A DNA stretch of 64,000 bases from Calothrix brevissima NIES-22 (GTDB taxonomy: Bacteria > Cyanobacteriota > Cyanobacteriia > Cyanobacteriales > Nostocaceae): assembly GCF_002367995.1 (NCBI RefSeq), contig NZ_AP018208.1:1-64000 (forward strand), read 5' to 3'. Position numbers and translations under genes: made by a program. The notes below the pieces were generated by a model, which worked only from the letters and a program-made list of their open reading frames with translations, was not told the origin of the DNA and searched no databases. Numbering within the stretch: the first letter of the stretch is position 1; every line of letters begins with the position of its first letter. This document shows, in pieces, positions 1-8,218 of the stretch.

Positions 1-237
1 CCTTTTAAACAAGGTGGAGAACATACCTCACCAAGTAATGCAGCTTTTGACGAATATTTACGCGCCCAAAACGAAAAGTGGGGTGTGCGTAACTTGGATG
101 ATGTAGTGGCAGCAGCTAGGTCAGAAGATCTCATCTTAAAACAGATTTATCAAATGCCAGCAAATAATCTTTCAGTAGTATTTGAACGTTCTGCTAATGA
201 AGGAATCATTCTTGAAGATTATAATTGTGTGACTTGA
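1..237 (+). CDS. DUF938 methyltransferase-like protein, C-terminal part
   Basis: Only the last 78 codons are in the window; the gene starts to the left. The readable part begins PFKQGGEHTSPSNAAFDEYL and contains WGVRNLDDV and MPANNLSVVFERS. This is the conserved end of the DUF938 (UPF0585) family, SAM-dependent methyltransferase-like proteins of unknown substrate. The SAM-binding motif I would be upstream and cannot be checked. The end, after NEGIILEDYNCVT, is slightly longer than the family core. Family assignment rests on recognition of the C-terminal block; the function is not known. Confidence 0.75.
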   Translation, partial: PFKQGGEHTSPSNAAFDEYLRAQNEKWGVRNLDDVVAAARSEDLILKQIYQMPANNLSVVFERSANEGIILEDYNCVT

Positions 238-399
238 CTCAAGATGATTCAAAGACTAAATTCAAGCAGCATTTGTTTATAAAAGTACAATTTATCAGTA
301 GTTTTACCGTGGTTGAAAGCTGACTGTATTTTTCATTCTTTCTAGGAAATATCGCTAGTTTCGATTCACAAGAGAAGCATTTCACCTGTTTCGGCTTAC

Positions 400-427
400 G
401 GGTGTTGGGGATAGGGTGTTGGGTGTA
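400..427 (+). repeat. Heptamer tandem repeat (STRR type)
   Basis: Four consecutive 7-mers (GGGTGTT, GGGGATA, GGGTGTT, GGGTGTA) lie in the 445-base gap between the DUF938 gene and the broken MOSC gene. A second short patch of the same kind follows at about 541-556, and its complement at about 575-600. Short tandemly repeated heptamers of this sort are known from heterocystous cyanobacteria. I see no gene in 238-682; the minus-strand frames here run through the repeats and resemble no family. Confidence 0.7.
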
Positions 428-682
428 GGAAACCCCATAATTAAAATCAGGGGTTTCAAATAATGACGCTGTATTTCTCGTACCACGTATCTCAAAATAC
501 ATCTTTTTTCCAATCCATACATAAATGTAGGGGCAAGTAAGGTGTAGGGTATGGGGCAAACAGTCTTTCCCTGCCCCCGAACCTGCAACCCCATACCCTG
601 TTTTCGGTCATGACTGGAGAAAGCGGAAGTTCAGCTTAAATGATTTTCAATGTTCACAGTTAACCGTCAAAACCGATATTTT

Positions 683-1456
683 TCACATTGTTATATTGTT
701 ATATAGATATTTATCAACCTCTACAAAATAGGTATGAGGTTCGCTGTCTATACCCGAATTATATAAAATTTCAATATTTTCGGACTCTAATTTAGATTTT
801 TGATTATTTATATATCTAATTAATTGACCTTGAGAATTTAATATTCTGTGGATTGGATAATCATCAGGAGATGTTTTTTTGAGCTATATCGGCAGCGCTC
901 GCAGATAACTGTTATCTACACCAATTGCAGCAATTATCTGTTTGTAAGTTACTACTTTGCCTAATGGTACTTTAACTATAAAGTCTAGAAAGCGTTCATA
1001 AGGTTGTTCAGATAATGCCGGAAATTTATGAGCCTGAATCCGAAAATTATTGCCGACACGAATTCTACCTGAATTGATAACTACACCTAAAATACCTCTT
1101 TTAGCTTGAATAGTTTTTAAAGAATCAACTAAATAGGCTATGTGCTTACAAGGTTCACAATGGAAAGTTAAACGAATCGCTGCACCACTCTCAAAATTAA
1201 TCAAAGCACCAGGAGTAAAAGTTGCAGAATCAACCCCTGCTATGACTAGATTTTCTCTTAATTCTCCTGGGGAAATTGCTAATTCTCTAATATCTTCATA
1301 CCTCACAACTAAAATTTGTCTAGGGCTGATAGGATTAGCATTAATATCTCCTTCTATACCATAACCTACTTTTAAGTTGAGTTCTTCTACTTCACGCATG
1401 ACTGAACCATGCTGATGCTTAATAAAAAGATATGTAATTGAACTTTTGCTAGACAT
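683..1456 (-). pseudogene. MOSC domain - alkyltransferase-like fusion, interrupted by in-frame TAG
   Basis: The first about 150 residues form a MOSC domain (beta-strand domain of molybdenum-cofactor sulfurase type), with GYGIEGDINANP, the SPRQILVV block and the Cys-containing FHCEPCKHI motif. Then comes a piece of the DNA-binding domain of O6-alkylguanine-DNA alkyltransferases: RFLDFIVKVPLGKVVTYKQI. The frame stops at TAG (884-886). Directly after it, in the same frame, the coding pattern resumes with KKTSPDDYPIHRILNSQGQL, matching the family's PWHRVINSxG block, and continues to TGA at 683-685. The active-site PCHR cysteine is replaced (PIHR), as in alkyltransferase-like proteins. The start at 1456 (MSSKSS) is chosen because the open frame upstream to 1567 is hydrophobic and unlike the family; no good Shine-Dalgarno is seen. 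Confidence 0.75.
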
Positions 1457-1510
1457 ATAGAATTTATTTAAAAACCAAAATATATAAATAATGCTTAAGA
1501 TAAAACTCTG

Positions 1511-1681
1511 ATGCAAAATGGTGAGATACTTGATATTGTAGACGAACAAGATCGCGTTATTGGACAAAAATGGGATGAAAATAATTGCTTTGCGGCATTG
1601 CAGCGGTTAAGCTACAAAAATCTGGAAATAGTTCTGCTTACATTTCATCATCTGCAAGTCACGTTCAGCTTGATTGTTTGA
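1511..1681 (+). pseudogene. Nudix hydrolase N-terminal stub
   Basis: A 56-codon frame begins MQNGEILDIVDEQDRVIGQK, which is the N-terminal strand of Idi-like Nudix hydrolases. The similarity stops after about 30 residues, and the Nudix box (GX5EX7REUXEEXGU) is absent. What follows (from about 1605) is a repeat also found at 12063-12098. The stub is divergent from the MOSC gene and overlaps only that gene's upstream open frame. It is read as a truncated remnant, not a working enzyme. Confidence 0.55.
1605..1638 (+). repeat. Dispersed repeat, copy 1 (partner at 12063-12098)
   Basis: The stretch contains GGTTAAGCTACAAAAA followed by CTGGAAATAGTTCTGCT. The partner copy near 12063 reads GGTTAAACTACAGAAAAA then CTGGAAATAGTTCTGCT. 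The common 17-base end is identical. It marks the point where similarity to Nudix enzymes ends, so it may belong to an element that truncated that gene. Confidence 0.5.
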
Positions 1682-1992
1682 GATAAGGACACTGTGTTTC
1701 TCGCGCTGCACGTCTCGTTACAAATCTTTTTTTAAGTAAGCTTTAAACCTACAACTAAAGTTATTTTTTCTTACTTCCGATTTCCGACCTCTAACTTCCG
1801 ACTTGTTTTGTTGGTAATCAGCCGCCGAATGCTTGAATCAGGCACAAGCTGTTCTATTGGCAACCCGCGTCCAAAGTTAAAGACAATTGCCTCAAACCGA
1901 TGAAAATATTGAAAGCGGCTCCCCAGAATTCTGCAAAGTATTCGCGCCAATGCCACTGATTCCATATTGAGCAATTTTCATAACCAATCTCC
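1682..1992. other. Gene-poor gap with dispersed repeat
   Basis: No gene is supported here. The stretch around 1777-1803 (TCCGATTTCCGACCTCTAAC) is a low-complexity dispersed repeat common between cyanobacterial genes. A 67-codon minus-strand frame (1771-1974) ends inside this repeat and resembles no family I know. Confidence 0.4.
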
Positions 1993-2751
1993 TCAAGTTG
2001 ATATTAATCGCGTCCAGCCACCGTCTACCACTAGTTCTTCACCCAAAACAAACGATGATTCATCGCTTGCTAAAAATAGCACGGCTTTGGCAACCTCTTC
2101 TGGTTCTCCAAATCGTTTCATGGGAATGGTTTGCTGAAGGTTTGTAGCCATTTCTCCTAACTGTTGTTGAGAGAATCCTAGCTTGTCATACAGAGGTGTT
2201 TTAATTGGCCCCGGACTAACGGCATTGACTCGAATTCCACGTCCAATCAGTTCGGCCGCTAACACCCTCACAAGCGATCGCAAGGCAGCTTTAGAGGCAG
2301 CATAGATACCAGAACCAGGCATTCCCATTTGATTGTTGATTGAAGTGTTAAACACAATGCTGCTATTGGCTGGCATCAGGGGAACAGCTTTCTGCACCGC
2401 AAACAGTGACCCCTTAACATTGATATCCATCGTTTCATTGATAAATGCCTCGTCTACATCAAGTAATGGTCTAAACTTGGTCACTCCAGCATTGACAAAC
2501 AAAATGTCGAGTCTACCCCATCGTTCTTTGACTTGGGCAAATACCTTGTCTAAATCAGTCAGCGATCGCGAATCTGCCCTAATTGCAAAAGTCTCTGCAC
2601 CCAGTGTTTTATAAGCCTGATCCAGTCGCGATTGATTTTGACCTGTAATCGCAACTTTGGCTCCTTCTTGTACAAACAGTTGAGCTGTGGCAAATCCAAT
2701 TCCACTCGTGCCACCTGTAATCAGGGCAATTTTATCATTCAATCGAGACAT
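1993..2751 (-). CDS. SDR family NAD(P)-dependent oxidoreductase
   Basis: This is a classical short-chain dehydrogenase of 252 residues, the usual length. The cofactor-binding motif TGGTSGIG is at residues 12-19, NAG at 87-89, and the catalytic set is S137, Y150 and K154 (IYAASKAAL). The C-terminal block SPGPIKTPLYDKLG and the ending FVLGEELVVDGGWTRL are typical of the FabG-like branch. The substrate cannot be told from sequence. The start at 2751 is supported by AAAGGAG about 9 bases upstream. It stands alone on the minus strand; the methyltransferase upstream has the same direction but is separated by about 180 bases. Confidence 0.92.
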   Translation of the reverse strand: MSRLNDKIALITGGTSGIGFATAQLFVQEGAKVAITGQNQSRLDQAYKTLGAETFAIRADSRSLTDLDKVFAQVKERWGRLDILFVNAGVTKFRPLLDVDEAFINETMDINVKGSLFAVQKAVPLMPANSSIVFNTSINNQMGMPGSGIYAASKAALRSLVRVLAAELIGRGIRVNAVSPGPIKTPLYDKLGFSQQQLGEMATNLQQTIPMKRFGEPEEVAKAVLFLASDESSFVLGEELVVDGGWTRLIST

Positions 2752-2929
2752 AGTGATGCTCCTTTAAACAATCACGTCCTGACAACCTGGTGTATTCGTT
2801 CAGAACTGTGCCTTGCGGCTTTAATTAAATCTGCTGCCTTTTCACCAATCATAATTGTAGGTGCAGAGGAAATAAAACAGGGCGAGACTGGTAATTATTG
2901 AAGTCAGCAATTAGAGCTTGTGCAAAAAG

Positions 2930-3532
2930 TCAATGCTTTTCCAGAATACAGAAGAGCGCTTTGGGAAGGGGATCGAGTGTCCCATGATAGACCGTTTGTT
3001 GAGCCAAACGCAGATTAAATCGCTCTTGGAATATCTGCTGAATTTCCTCTGGCGTAAAGCGGTAAGGGCCTTGTTCTCTTGTTTCTAAGTGAGAGAAGCA
3101 TTTCAGTAACAGGTAGCCTTTAGGCTTTAATAAGTTTGCGACTGTTTGCACGTAAGTACCATAGGTATGGGGTGACAGAACATGAAAGCACCCTCTGTCT
3201 AAAATAAAATCGAAATATTGTTCCAGATGACTGTTAAGAATGTCATCTTGTCGAAACGAAATTTCCAATCCCTTTTGGTTTGCTTTTGCTGCTGCTTGAT
3301 TAATGGCCGCCTCTGACAAATCTGTCGCCATCACCTGAAAGCCTCGTTCGGCTAGGGCGATCGCTTGGGTTCCTGGCCCTGTCCCCAAATCCAGCACTGA
3401 ACCATTGTTCAGTTCTAGGGTGAGGAGGGCTGATTCAACATCTGGATCTAAGCTTGGGTTGAACCAAGGCATAGTTTCAACGGCTTGTTCTTGATAAAGC
3501 ACTTCCCAATTAGGAAATTCTCGTTGAGTCAT
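2930..3532 (-). CDS. Class I SAM-dependent methyltransferase
   Basis: The 200-residue protein has SAM motif I VLDLGTGPGT (46-55), the acidic ATDLSEAA strand after it, and FDFILDRGCFHVL as the motif IV region. The pattern, including PWFNPSLDPDV near the N-terminus and the DRGCFH block, is that of the TehB/thiopurine-methyltransferase-like group in which small detoxifying methyltransferases occur. The substrate is unknown. The start is at 3532 (MTQREFPNWE). An upstream gap of 337 bases separates it from the divergent epimerase gene, so promoters for both probably lie there. Confidence 0.88.
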   Translation of the reverse strand: MTQREFPNWEVLYQEQAVETMPWFNPSLDPDVESALLTLELNNGSVLDLGTGPGTQAIALAERGFQVMATDLSEAAINQAAAKANQKGLEISFRQDDILNSHLEQYFDFILDRGCFHVLSPHTYGTYVQTVANLLKPKGYLLLKCFSHLETREQGPYRFTPEEIQQIFQERFNLRLAQQTVYHGTLDPLPKALFCILEKH

Positions 3533-3705
3533 TGTTAGTTACCTTTTGAGCTTATATTAACGCGATGTGCCTCATTCTCTCCCATCACCTGTTAATCAAA
3601 TAACAGACCCAAAAGCGATCGCTCATTATCCTCAACTTTGGGAGCAGGAGCGGTGAAGATCAAACTCAACAGTGTGTTTGTTGATGACCAGGAAAAATGA
3701 GGCTA

Positions 3706-3736
3706 AAGCTTCGCCCTTTTAGGGCGGAGTAAGCTT
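3706..3736. repeat. Strong inverted repeat in the 3533-3869 gap
   Basis: AAGCTT-CGCCCT, a TTT loop, AGGGCG, then GAGT and AAGCTT can fold into a two-part hairpin. It lies between divergent genes, so a terminator role is unlikely; a mobile hairpin repeat or a leader structure for the downstream gene is more plausible. The rest of the gap contains one GCGATCGC (3615-3622) and no gene. Confidence 0.45.
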
Positions 3737-3869
3737 ACTCCAAACCAACTCCAATGGGAGAGGTCAAAATCGCTGCATTGGATGACACTTGTGGTAATTT
3801 CTCTGCTTGGTTGACAAAAGTGGCAAAGCGTAAAGCGTAGCAACTTCTACCTATGATTCATCCTATGCC

Positions 3870-4841
3870 ATGAAAATTCTTGCGATCGGGGCAACAGGTT
3901 TTGTTGGTTCACATGTCACTCACCAATTAATGGCGCAAGGGCATCAAGTCGCCCTGTTTCACCGAGGTAGCACCACTAATAGTGAATTAAATTCGCTGAC
4001 CCATTTCTATGGCAGACGCAATCAACTACCTAACTTCAAAGCCCAATTTGAACAATTTTCTCCCGATGTTGTTCTCGACATCATCCCTTTTACAGAAGCA
4101 CAAGCACAGGATGTTGTTCAGGTGTTTAGCAACTGCACTCAGCGTCTTGTTGCTATCAGTAGTGGAGATGTTTACCGTAACTATGAGGGTTTGCAAGGTC
4201 AGGGAAGCCATCCCCCTGATCCAGTGCCCTTAACTGAAGATGCACCACTGCGGGAAACGCGATACCCCTATCGAGACTTGGAGGCGTTAGACTTTGAGTT
4301 TAAGCAGGATTATGACAAGATCCTGGTGGAACAGATGCTAATGGAGCACCCAGAACTTCCTGCCACAATTCTCCGGTTGCCAGCTATGTATGGTCCTGGC
4401 GAGCGCCAGCATCGATTTCTACCCTATCTTCGGCAGATGTTTGACCAACAACCGATTCTATTGGAGGAGGAACAAGCCCATTGGCGCTTCTCTCATGGCT
4501 ATGTAGAGAATATTGCAGCAGCGATCGCACTCGCTGTCACGGACGAGCGTGCCGCTGGACGCATTTACAACCTGGGTGAAGCATCCACTCCAACTTTACG
4601 GGAGCGAATCCAGACGCTAGGAAATTTGGTGAATTGGCATAGTGAGATAGTAACTCTTCCCAGAGATCAACTCCCCTCTCAATTGCAGATGAATTTACAG
4701 TGGCAGTATCATCTGGCAATTGACACAACTCGGTTTCAAGAAGAGTTAGGCTATGTTGAAGCCATGACTAAAGAGGAAGCGTTGCGGCAAGCGATCGCCA
4801 GGGAACTAGAAAACCTGACCGCAACCAGTCCAGAGTCGTGA
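3870..4841 (+). CDS. NAD-dependent epimerase/dehydratase family protein (extended SDR)
   Basis: The Rossmann motif GATGFVGSH is at residues 7-15. The strand VLDIIPF and the SSGDVYRNYEG block follow, with LRLPAMYGPGERQHRFLPYL in the substrate domain. At 323 residues it has the length of extended SDRs that work on nucleotide sugars or act as RNA-binding CSP41-like relatives. The catalytic YxxxK is not clean: a DYDKILVEQ segment occupies the usual place, so Tyr spacing differs from the classic motif. The substrate is unknown. It is the first gene of a same-strand series with a small membrane protein and a methyltransferase. Confidence 0.85.
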   Translation: MKILAIGATGFVGSHVTHQLMAQGHQVALFHRGSTTNSELNSLTHFYGRRNQLPNFKAQFEQFSPDVVLDIIPFTEAQAQDVVQVFSNCTQRLVAISSGDVYRNYEGLQGQGSHPPDPVPLTEDAPLRETRYPYRDLEALDFEFKQDYDKILVEQMLMEHPELPATILRLPAMYGPGERQHRFLPYLRQMFDQQPILLEEEQAHWRFSHGYVENIAAAIALAVTDERAAGRIYNLGEASTPTLRERIQTLGNLVNWHSEIVTLPRDQLPSQLQMNLQWQYHLAIDTTRFQEELGYVEAMTKEEALRQAIARELENLTATSPES

Positions 4842-4868
4842 TCACTTAGCAGATGATAAAGCGGCGGG

Positions 4869-5204
4869 ATGACAAAACAAGAATTACTCTCTCAGGTTCT
4901 CCTTTTCAGACAAATCAGCATGTTGCGACGTTTTTCTTCCAGTTCCAATTTAGTCAAGATCGGCATAATTTTGATTGCGATCGCCTTCATCGTTCTATTT
5001 TTTCTGCCGTCACTGGTTAACCTTCGTCTCAATTTATTAATCTCCTCACTGGTTAATCAAGGCGGTAGAGTCATCGTAGATAGCCCAGAGATTATTGCTT
5101 TTAGAAGCATGACGGCTGATAGCTATCTCCTTCAAAACGCTTATCTCTTCTTAACGGGTATTGTTTTGCTTGCTGCCGGGCTATTCAAACAAACAAATCG
5201 CTAA
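4869..5204 (+). CDS. Small membrane protein of unknown function
   Basis: The 111-residue protein has two clear membrane segments, around residues 30-52 (VKIGIILIAIAFIVLFFLP) and 89-106 (AYLFLTGIVLLAAGLF). Between them is a loop of about 35 residues with GGRVIVDSPEII. No family is recognised. It begins 27 bases after the epimerase gene and is followed by a methyltransferase on the same strand, so the three may be co-transcribed. The cytoplasmic N-terminal RRFSSSS region is basic. Confidence 0.6.
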   Translation: MTKQELLSQVLLFRQISMLRRFSSSSNLVKIGIILIAIAFIVLFFLPSLVNLRLNLLISSLVNQGGRVIVDSPEIIAFRSMTADSYLLQNAYLFLTGIVLLAAGLFKQTNR

Positions 5205-5253
5205 GGAAAAAATCATAGTCTCCAGATACTTGCGAATCTACCTACTCAAAATC

Positions 5254-6012
5254 ATGTCAAACCATGAAGAGTTTTATGACAATCCAGATGTACGAGCCAA
5301 GTACATTGCCCGTCGTACTCAATCTGACAATCCCAATGACACACTGGAACGTCCGATTTTTCTAGAACTTGCAGGTAACCTCAACCAGCTTGACATCATC
5401 GATCTCGGCTGTGGCGATGCATCGTTTGGAAAAGAAGCGCTCTTACAAGGGGCACGCTCTTACATCGGCATTGAAGCCTCTAGCGCCATGATTGACCTTG
5501 CTTTAGCAACGCTAACCAATACATCAGGCAAAGTGTATCATGAGCGATTAGAAACCTGGAAGGCACAGAGCGAACAGGCGGATCTGGTAGCTTCGCGACT
5601 AGCTTTCCAGTATGTTGAAAATCTTGAACCTGTATTCCGGGAGGCTTATCAAGCCCTGCGTCCCGGTGGTCGCATGATTCTCTCAGTAGAACATCCTGTG
5701 ATTACCTCCAACTTTACGAGTTTAGCAGAGGGTCATCGCACCACATGGCTTGTAGACGATTACTTCAAACCCGGCGCAAGAAGCCATCAATGGCTCGGAC
5801 ATGCGGTGACGAAGTATCACCGCACGCTAGAGGAGTACTTCGATCTGATCAGGATGACTGGTTTTAAACTAGAACATATCCGAGAATCGTGCCCTCAGCC
5901 TCAAAATTTCTCAAGTCAGAAAGAATATGAGCGGCGTATGAGAATTCCTCTTTTCCTGTTTCTTTCAGCACGTCAAGCAATTCACGCTTCCCCAACCCGC
6001 GATAGAACATAA
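5254..6012 (+). CDS. Class I SAM-dependent methyltransferase
   Basis: This 252-residue methyltransferase has motif I IIDLGCGDASFG (48-59), GIEASSAMIDLA as the next acidic strand, and the ALRPGGRMILSVEHP block. It resembles the broad Methyltransf_11/UbiE-like group; the substrate cannot be inferred. The frame is open to 5161, but those codons overlap the end of the membrane protein gene. The ATG at 5254 (MSNHEEFYDNP) is preferred because family members start at this point. Confidence 0.87.
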   Translation: MSNHEEFYDNPDVRAKYIARRTQSDNPNDTLERPIFLELAGNLNQLDIIDLGCGDASFGKEALLQGARSYIGIEASSAMIDLALATLTNTSGKVYHERLETWKAQSEQADLVASRLAFQYVENLEPVFREAYQALRPGGRMILSVEHPVITSNFTSLAEGHRTTWLVDDYFKPGARSHQWLGHAVTKYHRTLEEYFDLIRMTGFKLEHIRESCPQPQNFSSQKEYERRMRIPLFLFLSARQAIHASPTRDRT

Positions 6013-6061
6013 GGAGCACAGTCCGAAATGTTTGATAGCAACTACAGAGCTAAGAATCTCT

Positions 6062-6184
6062 ATGCCATTTCGTGTTTTTATCAGAAAACCAATCGAAGAA
6101 GATTGTCAAGCATTGCTATTTCTTCACCAACGAAGCAAAGAGTTCCATTTCCCCTGGGCTTTAACGGTTGAAGATTGGGTATAG
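6062..6184 (+). pseudogene. GNAT acetyltransferase N-terminal stub
   Basis: Forty codons, MPFRVFIRKPIEEDCQALLF followed by LHQRSKEFHFPWALTVEDWV, match the first helix-strand unit of RimJ/RimL-type N-acetyltransferases. The frame then ends at TAG and the acetyl-CoA binding core is absent. The next recognisable sequence is a deleted cupin. The region between two methyltransferase/acetyltransferase genes appears to be decaying. Confidence 0.5.
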
Positions 6185-6282
6185 GTATGCCAGCAGCCCA
6201 ACTTCGTAGCAGACGGACGAAAGGCATTAGTTGGTTTTTGAGGTTAATTGTTATTCATTCTTACAGCAGGAGTCATCGAATC

Positions 6283-6525
6283 ATGAGTGAAGTCACTTCC
6301 CAAAATATCAACTCAACTTTTGTTGTCCTGGATGATGCTAACAATGCAATTCCAATCGCTAACAGCGATCGCTTTTACGAAAAGCTAGAGCAGCAATTTG
6401 GAGACTTTCAGGGAAAACGGTTGATTTCCCACTACACATTCTGGCATACAGCAAAGGTTTGTACTTCCAGTTCAGTGTTATTTATCACGCCTGGTGAAGG
6501 AACCCAGAGTCGATCGCTTTCCTAA
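6283..6525 (+). pseudogene. Cupin-domain protein with its core deleted in frame
   Basis: The 80-codon frame starts at ATG 6283 with AGGAG about 10 bases upstream. Residues 1-48 (MSEVTSQNINSTFVVLDDAN, then DRFYEKLEQQFGDFQGKRLI) match the N-terminus of a cyanobacterial cupin family. Residues 49-80 (FWHTAKVCTSSSVLFITPGE) match the end of the same family, where the last barrel strands carry WHTAKV and LFITPGEGTQ. The middle, which would carry the metal-binding His/Glu motifs, is missing, yet the frame is intact. An internal in-frame deletion explains this best. It probably does not fold as a full barrel. Confidence 0.55.
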
Positions 6526-6528
6526 AAC

Positions 6529-7101
6529 ATGACTATGGACATTACCACCAAACGATTTCTTCTCCGTGACTTTGTTCAGGAGGATGAGCCTGCATTCCTT
6601 GCTTATCACGCTGATCCTCGTTATGCCGAGTTCTGTTCACCGCAAGAAGTAACCCCGGACTTTAGTTATCAACTGTTTCAACGGTTCATACAATGGGCAA
6701 CCGAAGTTCCTCGATGCAATTACCAGTTGGCGATCGTCGATCGCCGCAATCTGGAGTTAATTGGCTGTGGTGGATTGCGGCAGGATGGCTATGCTGCTGA
6801 GCAGGCAGAACTTGGAATTGAGCTAGCACCCCAGCACTGGGGGCGTTATGCTTATGCAATCGAAGTTGGGAAAGCTCTGATTGATTTTGGGTTCCGCGAT
6901 TTGGGACTAAAGGAAATTATTGGTCTTTCTGTGAGTGCTAACCTGAGAGTATCCAGGCTAGCAGAACGTTATGGATTCCAGACGATTGGTACAGAAACTG
7001 GTTCCAGCTGGATGCATATGCAAGGGTGGAGCCAGATTAAGTGGCAGCTAACTAGAGAATCATGGGAGCATTTATTTCCTTTGACCAGTTCGGTTAATTG
7101 A
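6529..7101 (+). CDS. GNAT family N-acetyltransferase (RimJ/RimL type)
   Basis: The protein has 190 residues. It opens with TKRFLLRDFVQEDEPAFLAY, the typical first strand and helix of RimJ/RimL-like acetyltransferases. The family pattern continues with LIGCGGLR, AELGIELAPQHWGRYAYA (acetyl-CoA binding strand and turn) and NLRVSRLAERYGF, the C-terminal N..S.rl.ek.GF motif. Such enzymes acetylate N-terminal or small-molecule amines; the substrate is unknown. It starts three bases after the deleted cupin frame. Confidence 0.88.
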   Translation: MTMDITTKRFLLRDFVQEDEPAFLAYHADPRYAEFCSPQEVTPDFSYQLFQRFIQWATEVPRCNYQLAIVDRRNLELIGCGGLRQDGYAAEQAELGIELAPQHWGRYAYAIEVGKALIDFGFRDLGLKEIIGLSVSANLRVSRLAERYGFQTIGTETGSSWMHMQGWSQIKWQLTRESWEHLFPLTSSVN

Positions 7102-7314
7102 GCTTTTTGAGAAATTATACTTAAAATTGGAAAGAAGCAGAGGTATTCAGTTAATGCTTGTACTGAACTTATAAGTCAAGAATGAATCATGCATATCCAG
7201 ATTACGCGTAGGCGCGCAGCGGCTTACCTTTGGCATCGCCTGCTCAAAAATTGTGTTTCCAACCCCGCTTTTTAGACATATTTTGAGTACTCTTGCTTAT
7301 TGACATTTTGTGAA

Positions 7315-7947
7315 TCATTGTGAATTCTGATTGAGACTTGCAAGTGCAGCTGCGATTCGCCCAGATGCCTTTGGTCGTTTGTACATTCGTTCCATGTAGT
7401 CCACCAGCGTCGGGAAAGTGGCGAGTAGCTGAACTTCGTTCGCCCAATCCAGTGTGTAAGCAAGCACAAAATCAGCCACTGTGACGTGTTCACCCACTAA
7501 AAACTGCCGATCCAACAGATGCTTCTCTAAAACGACAGCCATATTGGTGAAGTCTTGCCGAGCGAGAGGTATTTCAGCAGGCAATCTCAACTCTTCTGGG
7601 TATATAAACGTGTGGCGAGCGATACGCCATAGCGGCTGTTCTAATTCGGTGGCAGTAAAGAGGAGCCAACGATAAAGCTGTGCTCGCAGAAACAAGTCTG
7701 TCGGTACCAGGTTAGATTCTGGGTACTTCTCACCGAGGTACAAAGCAATGGCTACGGATTCAGTGATGATATGTTCGCCATCAATGAGCACAGGGAGCTT
7801 GCCAGTGGGATTAATGGTGAGAAAATCGGGTGTACGGTGTTCACCTGCCCGCATATTGATGGAGATTGCTTCAAATTCCACCCCAAGTTCCTGGAGAACC
7901 CAGCGAACCCGAATTGATCGTGTGGGAGCAAATTCATAGAGTTTCAT
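7315..7947 (-). CDS. Glutathione S-transferase family protein
   Basis: The thioredoxin-like N-terminal half has MKLYEFAPTRSIRVRWVLQE, the cis-proline strand GKLPVLIDGEH, and the glutathione gamma-glutamyl contact TESVAIALYL. The helical C-terminal half ends with FPTLVDYMERMYKRPKA. At 210 residues it has normal GST length. The first ATG (7945-7947) is used; an upstream TTG would add one residue. The specific substrate is unknown. It is transcribed alone toward the GNAT gene. Confidence 0.92.
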   Translation of the reverse strand: MKLYEFAPTRSIRVRWVLQELGVEFEAISINMRAGEHRTPDFLTINPTGKLPVLIDGEHIITESVAIALYLGEKYPESNLVPTDLFLRAQLYRWLLFTATELEQPLWRIARHTFIYPEELRLPAEIPLARQDFTNMAVVLEKHLLDRQFLVGEHVTVADFVLAYTLDWANEVQLLATFPTLVDYMERMYKRPKASGRIAAALASLNQNSQ

Positions 7948-7981
7948 CAATCAACCTCAGTGATATGCAAATATCTTTAAT

Positions 7982-8178
7982 CGAATGGCACGCTTGTTAT
8001 CGGCAAATTCAATATTCATAAGGCTTTTGGGTGTGGGTGTCGGGTGTAGTGGCGTTCGATGGGGAATTTAGAAGATGTTGAACTCCTTGAGGCAAGTAAA
8101 ATTTAATTGTCTTAAAACTACACCCTACCTCCTACATCCTGTCCTAATGAGGTTTCAGCTTTTCAAGCGTGCCATTCG
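7982..8178. repeat. 197-bp candidate element with perfect 15-bp inverted ends
   Basis: CGAATGGCACGCTTG (7982-7996) is exactly repeated in reverse complement at 8164-8178. The interior holds heptamer repeats (GGGTGTG, GGTGTCG, GGTGTAG at about 8029-8050) and no gene. I see no clear target duplication at the flanks, so it could be a decayed MITE or a chance pair of repeats. Confidence 0.45.
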
Positions 8179-8218
8179 GACAAAGGACAAAGGACGAATG
8201 ACAGATGTTGGTATAGGC

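Noticed and set aside
1771-1974. 67-codon minus-strand frame downstream of the SDR gene
   Set aside because: No family similarity, and its end runs through a dispersed repeat; probably chance.
2632-2901. Plus-strand frame over the SDR start
   Set aside because: Shadow of the minus-strand SDR; no family and overlaps its start.
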